A DNA stretch of 64,000 bases. Origin: DASTFY01 sp963829955. Lineage in GTDB: Bacteria; Actinomycetota; Acidimicrobiia; Acidimicrobiales; Ilumatobacteraceae. Of this stretch, positions 55,796 through 64,000 are shown piece by piece. Where the stretch lies: the NCBI GenBank assembly GCA_963829955.1, contig CAWHKS010000025.1, forward strand, positions 75,696 to 139,695, given 5' to 3'. The notes beneath the pieces were generated by a model. The model saw only the letters and a list, made by a program, of their open reading frames with translations, ran no database searches and was not told the DNA's origin. Position 1 is the first letter of the stretch. Every line of letters begins with the position of its first letter. Both the position numbers and the translations under genes were made by a program.

Positions 55796-57490
55796 CCGGG
55801 GTCGATCACGCTGATCGAGCGACTGCCGACGTTGCCGACGTACAGGTGGTCGGTGCCGACGGCGATCTCGTCCGGCCTGGCACCGACGGGGATCGGTTCT
55901 CCGACCTCGAGCGTCGACGGGTCGATGCGCACGACCGTGCCGTCGCCCTGGTTGGTCACCCACACGGCCCCGAAGCCCTCCTCCACCTTCCACGGGCTCT
56001 GACCGACCTGGATGCTCCCGGTCTCCGTGCCGCCGGCGGGATCGATCGAGCGCGATCCGGTTCTCGCCCGAGACAGTCACCCAGAGCTGGCCGCCGATCA
56101 GCCGCACGTCGACCGGCTTCGCCCCGACCGAGCTGACCGTGACCTGGTGGCTGACCGGATCGATGATGCCGATGCTGCCCACGCTGTGGAACGTGACCCA
56201 CAGGCGGCCGTCCAACGTCTCGATGCCGTTCGGCGTCGACGCGAGGTCGATCTGGTCGACGACCGCCCCGCCCCTCACTGCAACCACGGAGCCGGCGGCG
56301 CCGGTACTGGACCCGTGCACGGCCAGCCAAAGCGTGTCGCCGCTGACGACCCCCGCGATCGGACTGCCGTTGATCGGGATAGGTGCACCGCGGACCGTGC
56401 CGGTGGCCAGGTCGACCGCCGCCAGCGCCCGTCCGGCGAAGCGTGTCACGTAGAGCGCGCCGTCCCACTCGATGATGTCGTTGCCGAGACCCGGGCTGCC
56501 GAGGTCGACCGTCCCGGCGGGTTGGGCATCGGGACCGGGTTGATCGAAGCGCTCCACCCCTCCGGCGATCGCCGCCCAGAGCGCGCCTCCGGCCACCGTC
56601 ACCTCCGCAGGCTCGCCCGAAGTCGGCAGCTCGCCGACCACAGACGGCGTGACCACCTGAGGCGCCTCAGTGACCCCCGTCGCACTCCCCGCTGTGGACT
56701 CCGTGGTCGTCGCCGTCGTGGTAGCTGGCGTCGTTGCCTCGGTGGTAACTGCCGTCGTGGCGGTCGTTGTGTCGTCGTCGCCCCACGAGAGCGCCCACAC
56801 GATCGCCCCGACGACCATCAGGAGGGCGATGAGCACCGCGATCACGACTGGGAGACCCAGCCTGCGGAGGCGGTCGCCCAGCCCATCGCTGGCCGGTGCG
56901 GGCGGGGCGGGTGCGACAGGCGCTTCAGTTGGCGCCGCAGCTCCTGCCACCGCCGCGGCCGTTCCTGCCGTGACCGCAGCCGATCCCGGAACCCCCGCAG
57001 CAGTCGGTGGAGTCGCCGCAGCCGCGCCGGTCAGACTCTCCGCGATGGCGTCGGCCAAGCGGTCGGCATCGGAGTGGAACCGGCCGTCGCTGATCTCGAT
57101 CGCGTTCCGACGGGTCAGTGCATGCAGGTCGGCCGGCAGCTCGCCCACATCGGGAACCTGGGCGTCGTCGACCAGCACGGGAATGACCCGCTTCCTCAGC
57201 TCCAGCGCCCTGCTGACCTCGAGGTGGACGTAGTCGTTCGGCTTGGTCAGCCGGACCACGCCCTGCTCGTCACGCAACGTCACCCACGCCGGCCCGATCA
57301 CCACGATGACGACAGAAGCGCTGGCCAGGGTTGACTCGATGGCCTCGACGAAGTCCTCACCGGGATCGATCGAATCGACGTCCATGAACACCCGGTCCTC
57401 GCCGAACCGGGTGACGAGGCGGTCGTACAGCCGTCCGGCGTGCCCGGGCGCGTCGTCCCGCCGATAGCTGACGAACACCCCCTCGGCCAT
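55792..57490 (-). CDS. TIR domain - transmembrane - beta-propeller protein, apparent frameshift near 56045
   Basis: About 565 residues. TIR domain (residues 4-150: VFVSYRRDD, RVFMDVDSIDPGEDFVEAIE, VIVVIGPAWV, DYVHLEVSRALELRKRVIPVLVDD). Glu91 sits where SARM1-type TIR NADases have their catalytic Glu. Then an Ala/Pro linker, one membrane span (about 212-237), a Thr-rich stalk (about 240-265) and repeats of a YVTN/NHL-like propeller (GGALWAAIAGGVERFD; GDTLWLAVHGSS; DGRLWVTFHSVGS; GGQLWVTVSGENRIA; FGAVWVTNQGDGTVVRIDP; TDHLYVGNVGSRSISVID). One base too many near 56045 splits the last blades. ATG 57490 follows GGAGG. Confidence 0.87.
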
Positions 57491-57559
57491 CGCGCAGGCT
57501 CCTCCAGGCACCGACTTTGCCTCATCGGGCGCGGGTTTGCGAGCGTCTCGCCAGGACCG

Positions 57560-59257
57560 TCAGTCCGGAACCCAGTAACCCTGCTTCGTGATCGGGTCCA
57601 CGGTGAGCAACTGGAGGCCACGGGTGTTGGCGGCCGGCCAGGCCGCCGGGCCGACGTAGAGATCAGCCTCGGGCCAGGCCCCACCCGAGGCTCGGAACGC
57701 GACGAACGCGCTGTCGTCCAGCCAGAACGGGAGCCCGTAGTAGGTGTTGACGGCCATCTGATCGATGTCGTAGGCGACGGTGGCGGGGCGTCGCTCGCGC
57801 AGCGCGCGGTACACAGGACTGGCGGCGTCGTTGCTGGTGATGGTCCTCGACGCCGGCACGACATCCTTGTAGGCGATCCACGCGAAGCCGAGGAGTAGCA
57901 CCGCCGTCACGGCGGCGGGGCGCACCTTCGCCAGCAGGGCTAGGAGCGCCGCCACCACGACCGCGCCGATGGTCACCGGGGCAACGAACGGCGACTCGAC
58001 CCGGCTCCGGGGACCGATGCCCAGGAAGGGATCGAGGGCCGGCATCGTCAGCGGATGATGGAGCCCGGTGTAGCTGATGCCGCGCCGCAGGGCGACCGTG
58101 GCGAGGCCCAGCAGGCCGATCCCGACCGCAGCGCCGGCCAGGACCTGGGGAACCCATCTGCGGGCCCGTGGCTCGAAGAGCGCACTGACACCGAGCGCCA
58201 GCAGCGTGGGCACGAGCGCGTCGTTGTAGCGCCCATAGAAGATGTAATCGACGCGTAGCGCCCCGCCTGTCGATTCCACGCCGGCGGCGATGGTGGCGAT
58301 CGACACGGCGAGGATCACACCGACAAGCGAGGTGAGATAGATCCCGGCCGGCCATCCGGTGATTGGGAGGCGAGCGGTTGGTGGCGACGTCGCGGTCTGA
58401 TGTCGGGTCCGGGTCGGCCGTCGGACCGCCGGGCCGGAGGCCGCTCCTCACGAGGACGATCAAGCCGAGCACGACGACGCCGGCGGTCGCCGCGAGGAGG
58501 TACCAAAGCTGTCCAGCGGCGGACCGCAGCAGGTCGACGGGCCAGGCCGCCAGCACGTCATTGATCGCGACTGGCTGCCGGTCCGGTCGGGGATCCCGAG
58601 CGCGCCGCGAACGCTGCGTCGTGGAGACGGCCAATCACCCACCAACCGGCGACGAGGACCGCCAGTCCGAGCGCGCCCGCCGCGCGCAGATCTCGGCGAC
58701 GAAGGATCGCACCAGCGAAGAGCAGACGCGGCGATCGGTGACAGCAAGGTGAAACGCCCGTGCACGCCAACCAGGTAAACGATGACGACTGCGTGTGCAG
58801 CGAAGGAGGTGACGCTCGGACGTGCGAGCGCGTACGACGCGGTCAGGATCAGCAGCGCTACGCCGACGCTGGCCACGATCTCGACCCACGCGATACCGAC
58901 GTGCACCGCGATGGCCGGGTAAGCGACTCCGACGGTCGCGGCGAGAAGCGCCGCTCGATGCGTCGCGACCGCGACGTACCGGCTGACCAAGTAGAGCAGG
59001 CTGGCGAGGAGCGCGCACAGCACGACGTTCAGGAGGAGCACGGAGCGGTAGAGCAGCTCGGGATCCTCAACGAGGATGAAGATCGGCACGAGGAGCAGCG
59101 GGTAGCCCAGCCCGTAAAAGGCTGCAGAGTCCATCCACCAGCGTGGGCCGCCCGTCAGCCAACGCGCGTTGCCGAGGTAGCCGGACTCGTCGGCATAGAC
59201 GACCGGCGCGCGGTGTCGAAGAGCGAGGGTCAGGTAGACCGCGGCGACCAACGCCAT
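57560..59257 (-). pseudogene. Membrane glycosyltransferase-like protein, broken by three frame changes
   Basis: Polytopic GT39/GT-C-like protein: N-terminal PVVYADESGYLGNARWLTGG motif after the first span, multiple hydrophobic segments, and an extracytoplasmic C-terminus (YDIDQMAVNTYYGLPFWLDDSAFVAFRA; ITKQGYWVPD). Coding potential passes through three frames with joins near 58725 (to RLLFAGAILRRRD), 58590 (to DRQPVAINDVLAAWPVDLLRSAAG) and 58365 (to RLPITGWPAGIYLTSLVGVILAV). Three changes within about 360 bases is denser than elsewhere, so a true pseudogene is possible, though sequence error remains likely. Probable role: sugar transfer in the adjoining surface-polysaccharide cluster. Confidence 0.7.
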
Positions 59258-59386
59258 GAGGATGGCCAGCTCAGTGCGCCGGCGCCGGGGGACCGGTGAA
59301 TTCCAGACCCCGCACGGCTCCCGACGAGTCTTGCGCCGAAGGTGCCTCGGCGCGGGACCCGTCGTCGATCAACGTCGGTCAGCCAC

Positions 59387-60145
59387 TCAGCGAACGGCGG
59401 TGATCATCACGTGCCAGCCGATGGCGCGACCGAGGATGCGCCGGATCGCGCAACGGCAGTTTGGTGCACAACGGACCGAACCCGTACGTGAAGGGATAGG
59501 CGCAGGCCACGTCCACCTTCGAGAAGTCCGCGAACAGTCGCCGGGCGCTGCGGCGGCTGAACGTGTACACGACCGGGCAGTGGTCCTTGCGGTGGCGAGG
59601 CGACTCGTAGGGGAGGCGCAGGACGCGGTGCACGAGGTTCACCAGCGACCAGCGGTGGTAGAGCATCACGTACGCCGCGCCGCCGGGCGTAGCACGCGAT
59701 GGACCTCCTTCACCGAACGCTCGATGTCAGGTGTGTGGTGCAGCACACCGAAGGAGTACGCGGCGTCGAAGCTCTGGTCGGCGAAGTCCAGGCCCTCGGC
59801 GTTCCCGAGCCGGAAGTCGATCGAGACGCCGCGCGCGGCGGCGAAGTCGCGGGCGACCGTCAGCGCGCTCTCGGTGAGATCCACCGCGGTGACGTCGAAA
59901 CCGCACTTCGCCAGCTGGATGCTGTCGACCCCGATGCCAGAGCCGACCTCGAGCAGCCGGCCGTGGCTCCCCGTCAGCGAAGCGAAGAGCTCCTCCAAGT
60001 GGTAGTGCGTGCGGTAGCGCCGCTGCTCGATCTCCGAGAAGTAGGCGTCGGAGCCACGCTTCTCGGCGGTGTAGTACTCGTTGTTGACGTGGGACTCCCA
60101 GAAGTCCTTGACGTTCTCCACCGTGGGGGCGGGCTCGGTGGTCAT
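59387..60145 (-). CDS. SAM-dependent methyltransferase, two apparent frameshifts (near 59680 and 59460)
   Basis: Class I methyltransferase: FWESHVNNEYYTAEKRGSDAYFSEIEQRRYRTHYHLEELF, motif I LLEVGSGIGVDSIQLAKCGF, and YSFGVLHHTPDIERSVKEVHRVLRP. One missing G in CGCCCGGCGGCG breaks the usual LRPGG; restoring it continues as Ala-Tyr-Val-Met-Leu-Tyr-His-Arg-Trp. A second shift near 59460 leads to Ile-Gly-Trp-His-Val-Met-Ile-Thr-Ala-Val-Arg and a stop at 59387-59389. Start overlaps the asnB stop (ATGA). Confidence 0.82.
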
Positions 60146-62022
60146 GACGTCGATCCTTTCACGAAGATGTCGCGCCAGAGCTCGACGCCGATCATCTGCC
60201 AGATCATGAAGTAGTGCCAGCGGAGGCGGGGCGTCGGACGCGCCGCCAGCACCCTGCGCACGAACTCAGGGTTGAACACGCCGCTCTCGGCCAGCCGGGC
60301 CGGCGTGAGCAGGTCGCGGGCCATCGTCCCGAGGTCCTTGTCGTACTGCTCGACCGGGTCGAACGTGAAGCCCCACTTCTTCTTGTCGAGCACGCGGTCG
60401 GGCAGGACGCCGCGGAGCGCCTGCTTCAGCACGCCCTTCATGCCCGCACTGAAGCGGACGTGGTCTGGGATCCGGGCCACATAGCGGACGAGCTCGAGGT
60501 CGAGGAACGGGACGCGGGACTCGACGGAGTGGGCCATCGACATTGTGTCCTCGTTGTGGAGGAGATCGCTCACCATCTTCGTGGCGAATTCCGCCCGCAG
60601 CACCTCGCCGGGCAGGGATCCTCCACCGGTGAACAGCCCGTCGAACTCGCCTCTCGTCCTGGTCGTCAGCCGCTCGAGGAAGTCGGCCGTGTACACCCGC
60701 CGCAGGAGGGGCGTGTTGAAGTCCCACGCGTTGCGCAGCAGCAGGTAGTGGCGGGCCGGGTCGCCGGCCGACGCCAGCCACTCGACCTGGCGGACGGCGA
60801 GGTCGAGCTGCGGCTGTCCGAGCGCCTCACCACGGCGGCCGGCGCCGTCCAGCACGGGGGCGAGACCCCGGAGCGCCGTCGCGGCGAGGCCCTGCCGGAG
60901 CCGCTCGGTACGGCCTAGGTAGCCGTAGATGTCGTAGCCCGCGAAGAGCTCGTCGCCGCCCAGGCCGGACAGCGCCACTGTGACGTGCTCTCCGATGAAG
61001 CGGTGGAGCAGGTAGAGCTGGAGCGAGTTGACCTTCGGCTCCTCCGTGTGGCGGATGGCCTCGGGCAGGTGCTTGAGCGCGGGCTCGTGCAGCACGACCT
61101 CGTGGTGGTCGGTCCCGTAGGTCTCGGCGACGAAGCGGGCGTCGTCCAACTCGTCGGTGGGCTCACCGAAGCCGAGGCTGAAGGTCTTGATGGTGCCCGT
61201 CCCGCTCTGGCGGAGCATCGCCACGATCGTGCTCGAGTCGATGCCACCGGACAGCGACACGCCGACGGGCACGTCCGACAGCAGCTGCCTGGTCACGGCC
61301 TGCCGAAGGTGGTGGCGGATCCCTTCGGTCCAGTCGGCCAACGAAGGGACTTCGTCCGGCTCCCAGTCGACCGTCGTGTACGGGTATTGGCTCGAGCTCC
61401 CGTCGGCCACCTCGAGGACGTGCCCAGGAGGCAGGCGACGGATGCCGCGGAAGAACGTCCGCTCGCCGGGGACGTAACGGACGTTCATGGCCAGATGGAG
61501 GCTGGCGTCGTCGAGCTCGGGTGCCATGAGACCGCTGGCCAGGATGGCCTTCGCCTCGGAGCCGAACGCCAGGCGGCTCCCATCCTCGCTGTAGACCACC
61601 GGCTTCACGCCGATCGGGTCGCGCACCAGGAACAGCTTGCGGCGAGCGCGGTCGTAGAGGGCGAAGGCGAAGATGCCGTTCAGGCGGGAAGCGAATCCGA
61701 TCCCCTCTTCCTCGTACAGGTGAGGCAGGAGTTCGGTGTCGCACGTGGTGTGGAGCCGGTGGCCACGCTGCAGCACGTGGGCGCGCAGCTCGGGGTAGTT
61801 GTAGGTCTCGCCGTTGTAGACCACGACGACCGAGCCGTCCTCGTTGCTCATCGGCTGCGCGCCGCCGGGGACGTCGAGAATGGCCAGCCGCCGATTGCCG
61901 AGGCAGATGCCGTCGCCGACGAAGAACCCGTCGCCGTCCGGACCGCGGTGCGCGATGGTGTCGGTCATGGCGCGGATCAGGTCCGCGTCGCCGAAGCCGA
62001 CCGTGCCGGCGATGCCGCACAT
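60142..62022 (-). CDS. asnB: Asparagine synthase (glutamine-hydrolysing), AsnB type
   Basis: 626 residues, intact. N-terminal Ntn glutaminase (Cys2 of MCGIAGTVGF; RLAILD; NGETYNY) and C-terminal synthetase domain with PPi loop SLSGGIDSSTIVAML, GLGGDELFAGY and TMSMAHSVESRVPFLD. In polysaccharide clusters, AsnB-like enzymes often amidate sugar carboxylates rather than make free asparagine, and the neighbours here (methyltransferases, DUF354) suggest that. 28 bases downstream of the DUF354 gene. Confidence 0.92.
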   Translation of the reverse strand: MCGIAGTVGFGDADLIRAMTDTIAHRGPDGDGFFVGDGICLGNRRLAILDVPGGAQPMSNEDGSVVVVYNGETYNYPELRAHVLQRGHRLHTTCDTELLPHLYEEEGIGFASRLNGIFAFALYDRARRKLFLVRDPIGVKPVVYSEDGSRLAFGSEAKAILASGLMAPELDDASLHLAMNVRYVPGERTFFRGIRRLPPGHVLEVADGSSSQYPYTTVDWEPDEVPSLADWTEGIRHHLRQAVTRQLLSDVPVGVSLSGGIDSSTIVAMLRQSGTGTIKTFSLGFGEPTDELDDARFVAETYGTDHHEVVLHEPALKHLPEAIRHTEEPKVNSLQLYLLHRFIGEHVTVALSGLGGDELFAGYDIYGYLGRTERLRQGLAATALRGLAPVLDGAGRRGEALGQPQLDLAVRQVEWLASAGDPARHYLLLRNAWDFNTPLLRRVYTADFLERLTTRTRGEFDGLFTGGGSLPGEVLRAEFATKMVSDLLHNEDTMSMAHSVESRVPFLDLELVRYVARIPDHVRFSAGMKGVLKQALRGVLPDRVLDKKKWGFTFDPVEQYDKDLGTMARDLLTPARLAESGVFNPEFVRRVLAARPTPRLRWHYFMIWQMIGVELWRDIFVKGSTS

Positions 62023-62049
62023 CAGGCGCTCAGGCCGCCATCGGGCACG

Positions 62050-63087
62050 TCAGGCCGCCCGCCCGAACCCGGACTCGAAGTAGTCGACCATCCACGCGGT
62101 GACGTCGATCTTCTCGGACAAGAGCTGCTCGCGGGCTCGTGCCCCGAATGCCCGGGGATCGTCGGCCAGGAGCTTCTCGGCGGTGGCTATGGCCTCGTCG
62201 AAGCGGTCCTCGGTGAAGTGGCGCACGAGGCCGTAGCGGCGCCCCTCGTCGTCGGTGTACCCGCGGCCGGTGGTGGCGACGAACACGGCGGGGACGCCGA
62301 GGACTGCTGCCTCGGACGACATGGTGGCCGACTCACCGACCACCAATTGCGCGTGGGCCAGGACGTGGTGGATGTCCTCGACCGGCCCGGTGAGCTGCAG
62401 CGGGGCCAGGTCGGCCGGCAGGGGCGACTCGGAGGACAGCAGGACGCGCCCGTGCTGTTGCAGCGTCGTGACCAGGTCACGCTTCTGGCCCGCGGTCAGG
62501 CCCTTCTCCTTGCGGTCGTGCACGGCCTGCCATGACACGAAGCGCACGACGATGAACGGCTCGTCGGATGCCAGCCCGAACGCGGCCAGCCGATCAGGGT
62601 CGGGCCGGAAGCGGTCGGGATGGAGATAGGCCAGCTCGTGATAGCCGGCGTAGCTGCGATGGTGACCCCGCACCTTGCCCTGGTAGCAGTCCGGCGTGCA
62701 CACGCTGTGCGCGAGCGGGTAGGTGAACCAGTTGGTCTGCCGGGCGAACTCGGTGTCGTAGAAGACGACCGATGGAACCCGCCGGACGGCGCCGGCGACA
62801 GCGATGGACGGCCCCATGATGCCGGTCATGACGTCGGGCCGGAACCGTTTCATCACCCCCAACAACCTCGCGGTGCGCTGGAACATCTCGGTCACCATGC
62901 CCACCGCGCCGGAACGCTGCGTCGAGAGCTGCTCGTACGGGAGGCCGTACTCATCCAGAAGCTCGAGCGAGCGGTCCTTCTCCCTGGCCGTGACCAGGAG
63001 CTCGTGGCCGCGCTCGGTCATCTCGCCGTGGAAGTTGCGGAAGAAGTGGACGTGGGCGGGATGGAGGATGTCGATGATGATCCGCAA
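62050..63087 (-). CDS. DUF354 family glycosyltransferase-like protein
   Basis: 345 residues of the DUF354 family, related to GT-B glycosyltransferases: IIIDILHPAHVHFFRNFHGEMTERGHELLVTAREKD, VMTGIMGPSIAVAGAVRRVPSVVFYDTEFA, and LVVGESATMSSEAAVLGVPAVFVATTGRGYTDDE (nucleotide-sugar-binding-like C-terminal part). Often found in archaeal and bacterial surface-glycan clusters. ATG 63087; three bases after the methyltransferase stop. Confidence 0.88.
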   Translation of the reverse strand: MRIIIDILHPAHVHFFRNFHGEMTERGHELLVTAREKDRSLELLDEYGLPYEQLSTQRSGAVGMVTEMFQRTARLLGVMKRFRPDVMTGIMGPSIAVAGAVRRVPSVVFYDTEFARQTNWFTYPLAHSVCTPDCYQGKVRGHHRSYAGYHELAYLHPDRFRPDPDRLAAFGLASDEPFIVVRFVSWQAVHDRKEKGLTAGQKRDLVTTLQQHGRVLLSSESPLPADLAPLQLTGPVEDIHHVLAHAQLVVGESATMSSEAAVLGVPAVFVATTGRGYTDDEGRRYGLVRHFTEDRFDEAIATAEKLLADDPRAFGARAREQLLSEKIDVTAWMVDYFESGFGRAA

Positions 63088-63090
63088 CGG

Positions 63091-63888
63091 TCAACCGCCC
63101 TCCGCCGACTGGCCGGCCGGGCGGACCGCGGTGGCCAGCACGCCCGCACCCCACGCCGGCCTGGAGCTCTTGCCGAGCCAGGAGACGGCGAGGAGCACCG
63201 GGAAGGCCAGGGCGTACAGTCCCTTGCGGCGCTGGTCGGCGCCGCTGATGACGTAGGAGATGTTGTTCGTGACCGTCTCCAGCAGGCCGTACGTCGCCTG
63301 GTGGGACGTGACCTCGAAGCCGGCGGTCTCCAACTTGGTCACGAGCTCGTCGGCCCGGTAGCCGGGACGGACGTGGCCGGGCACGTCGAAGTTCACGCGA
63401 CGCCCGTAGACGAACCAGCGCCGCTCGTAGCCGGGGACATGGACGACCAGACGGCCCCCGGGCCGCAGCGAGTCCCACAGCGCCCGCATGGCGCTGACGT
63501 CGTCCTCGACGTGTTCGAGGTTGTCCACGCTGACCACCATGTCGAACTGCTTGTCGAAGCCGAGCTGCGTGACGTCGCGCACGTCGAACCGGCACCGCGT
63601 CAGCCCGGCCAGCGCCGCCACCTCGTTGGCACGTGCGACGACGTTCGGGTCGCTGTCCACGCCGAGCACGTCGGCCTCGGGATGGCGCTTCGAGAGCTCG
63701 TAGGAGACACACCCGGGCCCGAGCCGGCGTCAAGGATCCTGCGGTAGTCGCCGGCCGTGGCGGGGAGCACCCGCCGTAACCGGATGCGCAGCCCGTTGGC
63801 CGGAGCACCCAGGATGCGGGCGTAGAGCCGCTCGAAGCGGCTGCGTGACGGGTCGAAGCGCCAGCTCCCGGCCTGGGAACCCTCTCAT
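63091..63888 (-). CDS. SAM-dependent methyltransferase, apparent frameshifts near 63718 and at the N-terminus
   Basis: Class I methyltransferase: motif I ILDAGSGPG-CVSYELSKRHPEADVLGVDSD (broken between GPG and CVS at about 63718, one base missing), FDMVVSVDNLEHVEDDVSAMRALWDSLRPGGRLVVHVPG. The C-terminal hydrophobic stretch GLYALAFPVLLAVSWLG is usual for O-antigen-type methyltransferases. ATG 63888 overlaps the previous stop (ATGA), but the frame that holds WRFDPSRSRFERLYARILG differs by one base from it, so another small error near 63880 is likely. Confidence 0.82.
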
Positions 63889-64000
63889 CGGTCTGCCTCC
63901 TGGGTCACGCGGCGTGTCTCGAGGCGCAGGGCCAGCGCCCACGACATCCAGGCCTGGCACCAGCGCAGCTCCCGGATGTTGGTGCGGATGCCGCGCCGCT
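63885..64000 (-). CDS. C-terminal end of an unidentified gene (truncated by window edge)
   Basis: 37 codons ending RWCQAWMSWALALRLETRRVTQEADR and a stop at 63885-63887 that overlaps the methyltransferase ATG. The frame is chosen because of this ATGA overlap and because the other frames are Pro/Arg-rich. No family can be named from so little sequence. Confidence 0.5.
   Translation of the reverse strand, partial: RRGIRTNIRELRWCQAWMSWALALRLETRRVTQEADR

Overview
This is a high-GC bacterial chromosome segment whose gene content points to Actinomycetota: a proS-rimP-nusA-ylxR-infB-rbfA-truB-ribF-rpsO-pnp backbone, mycothiol-type isomerase and deazaflavin-type (DDN-like) domains, a Suf operon with an embedded Rieske ferredoxin, many GTG/TTG starts and 4-nt ATGA/GTGA overlaps. 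A deep, non-model lineage such as Acidimicrobiia is my inference only. I see no rRNA, tRNA, CRISPR array or insertion sequence, and no gene-free gap above 300 bases.

Layout. 1-9.3 kb: translation and RNA-maturation operon. 9.4-12.3 kb: NMT1-like ABC importer on the minus strand. 12.5-17.3 kb: rpsO, pnp, an M16 peptidase and a VOC protein. 17.3-24.2 kb: prolyl oligopeptidase-type peptidase, ferredoxin, MFS carrier, HxlR regulator and an orphan molybdopterin enzyme with a DUF6457 partner. 24.3-28.9 kb: first Suf cluster (sufB, sufD, Rieske, sufC). 29-32.9 kb: serine hydrolase, purE, purK, htpX. 33-36.8 kb: LLM flavin oxidoreductase, alpha/beta hydrolase, MFS, YbaK. 36.8-38.9 kb: lipoprotein, RHH/PIN toxin-antitoxin pair, PPOX flavoprotein and a 72-bp tandem repeat. 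39-41.5 kb: second Suf cluster (sufC2, sufS, sufU) on the minus strand. 42-44.8 kb: two-component system. 45-49.6 kb: membrane protein, phosphodiesterase, MATE, metallo-beta-lactamase. 49.8-55.8 kb: Phd/PIN toxin-antitoxin pair, acyl-CoA dehydrogenase, galE, methyltransferase, mycothiol-type protein and small genes. 55.8-64 kb: a minus-strand surface-polysaccharide-like cluster (methyltransferases, DUF354, AsnB-type amidotransferase, membrane glycosyltransferase) ending in a TIR-transmembrane-beta-propeller protein.

Two things stand out. First, three separate suf transcription starts share a 10-6-10 inverted repeat, best seen as ATTACCACTA-N6-TAGTGGTAAT, which suggests one Fe-S regulator for the split Suf regulon. 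Second, the TIR protein has a cytoplasmic SARM1-like TIR domain, one membrane span, a Thr-rich stalk and an outer propeller, a plausible transmembrane NAD-cleaving sensor.

Caution: at least fifteen genes, including the essential infB and truB, are interrupted by single-base frame changes where both halves keep family-like protein sequence. This looks like residual indel error in the assembly more than mass gene decay. I annotate these genes across the break and give the approximate position. Shifts are densest at 53-64 kb.
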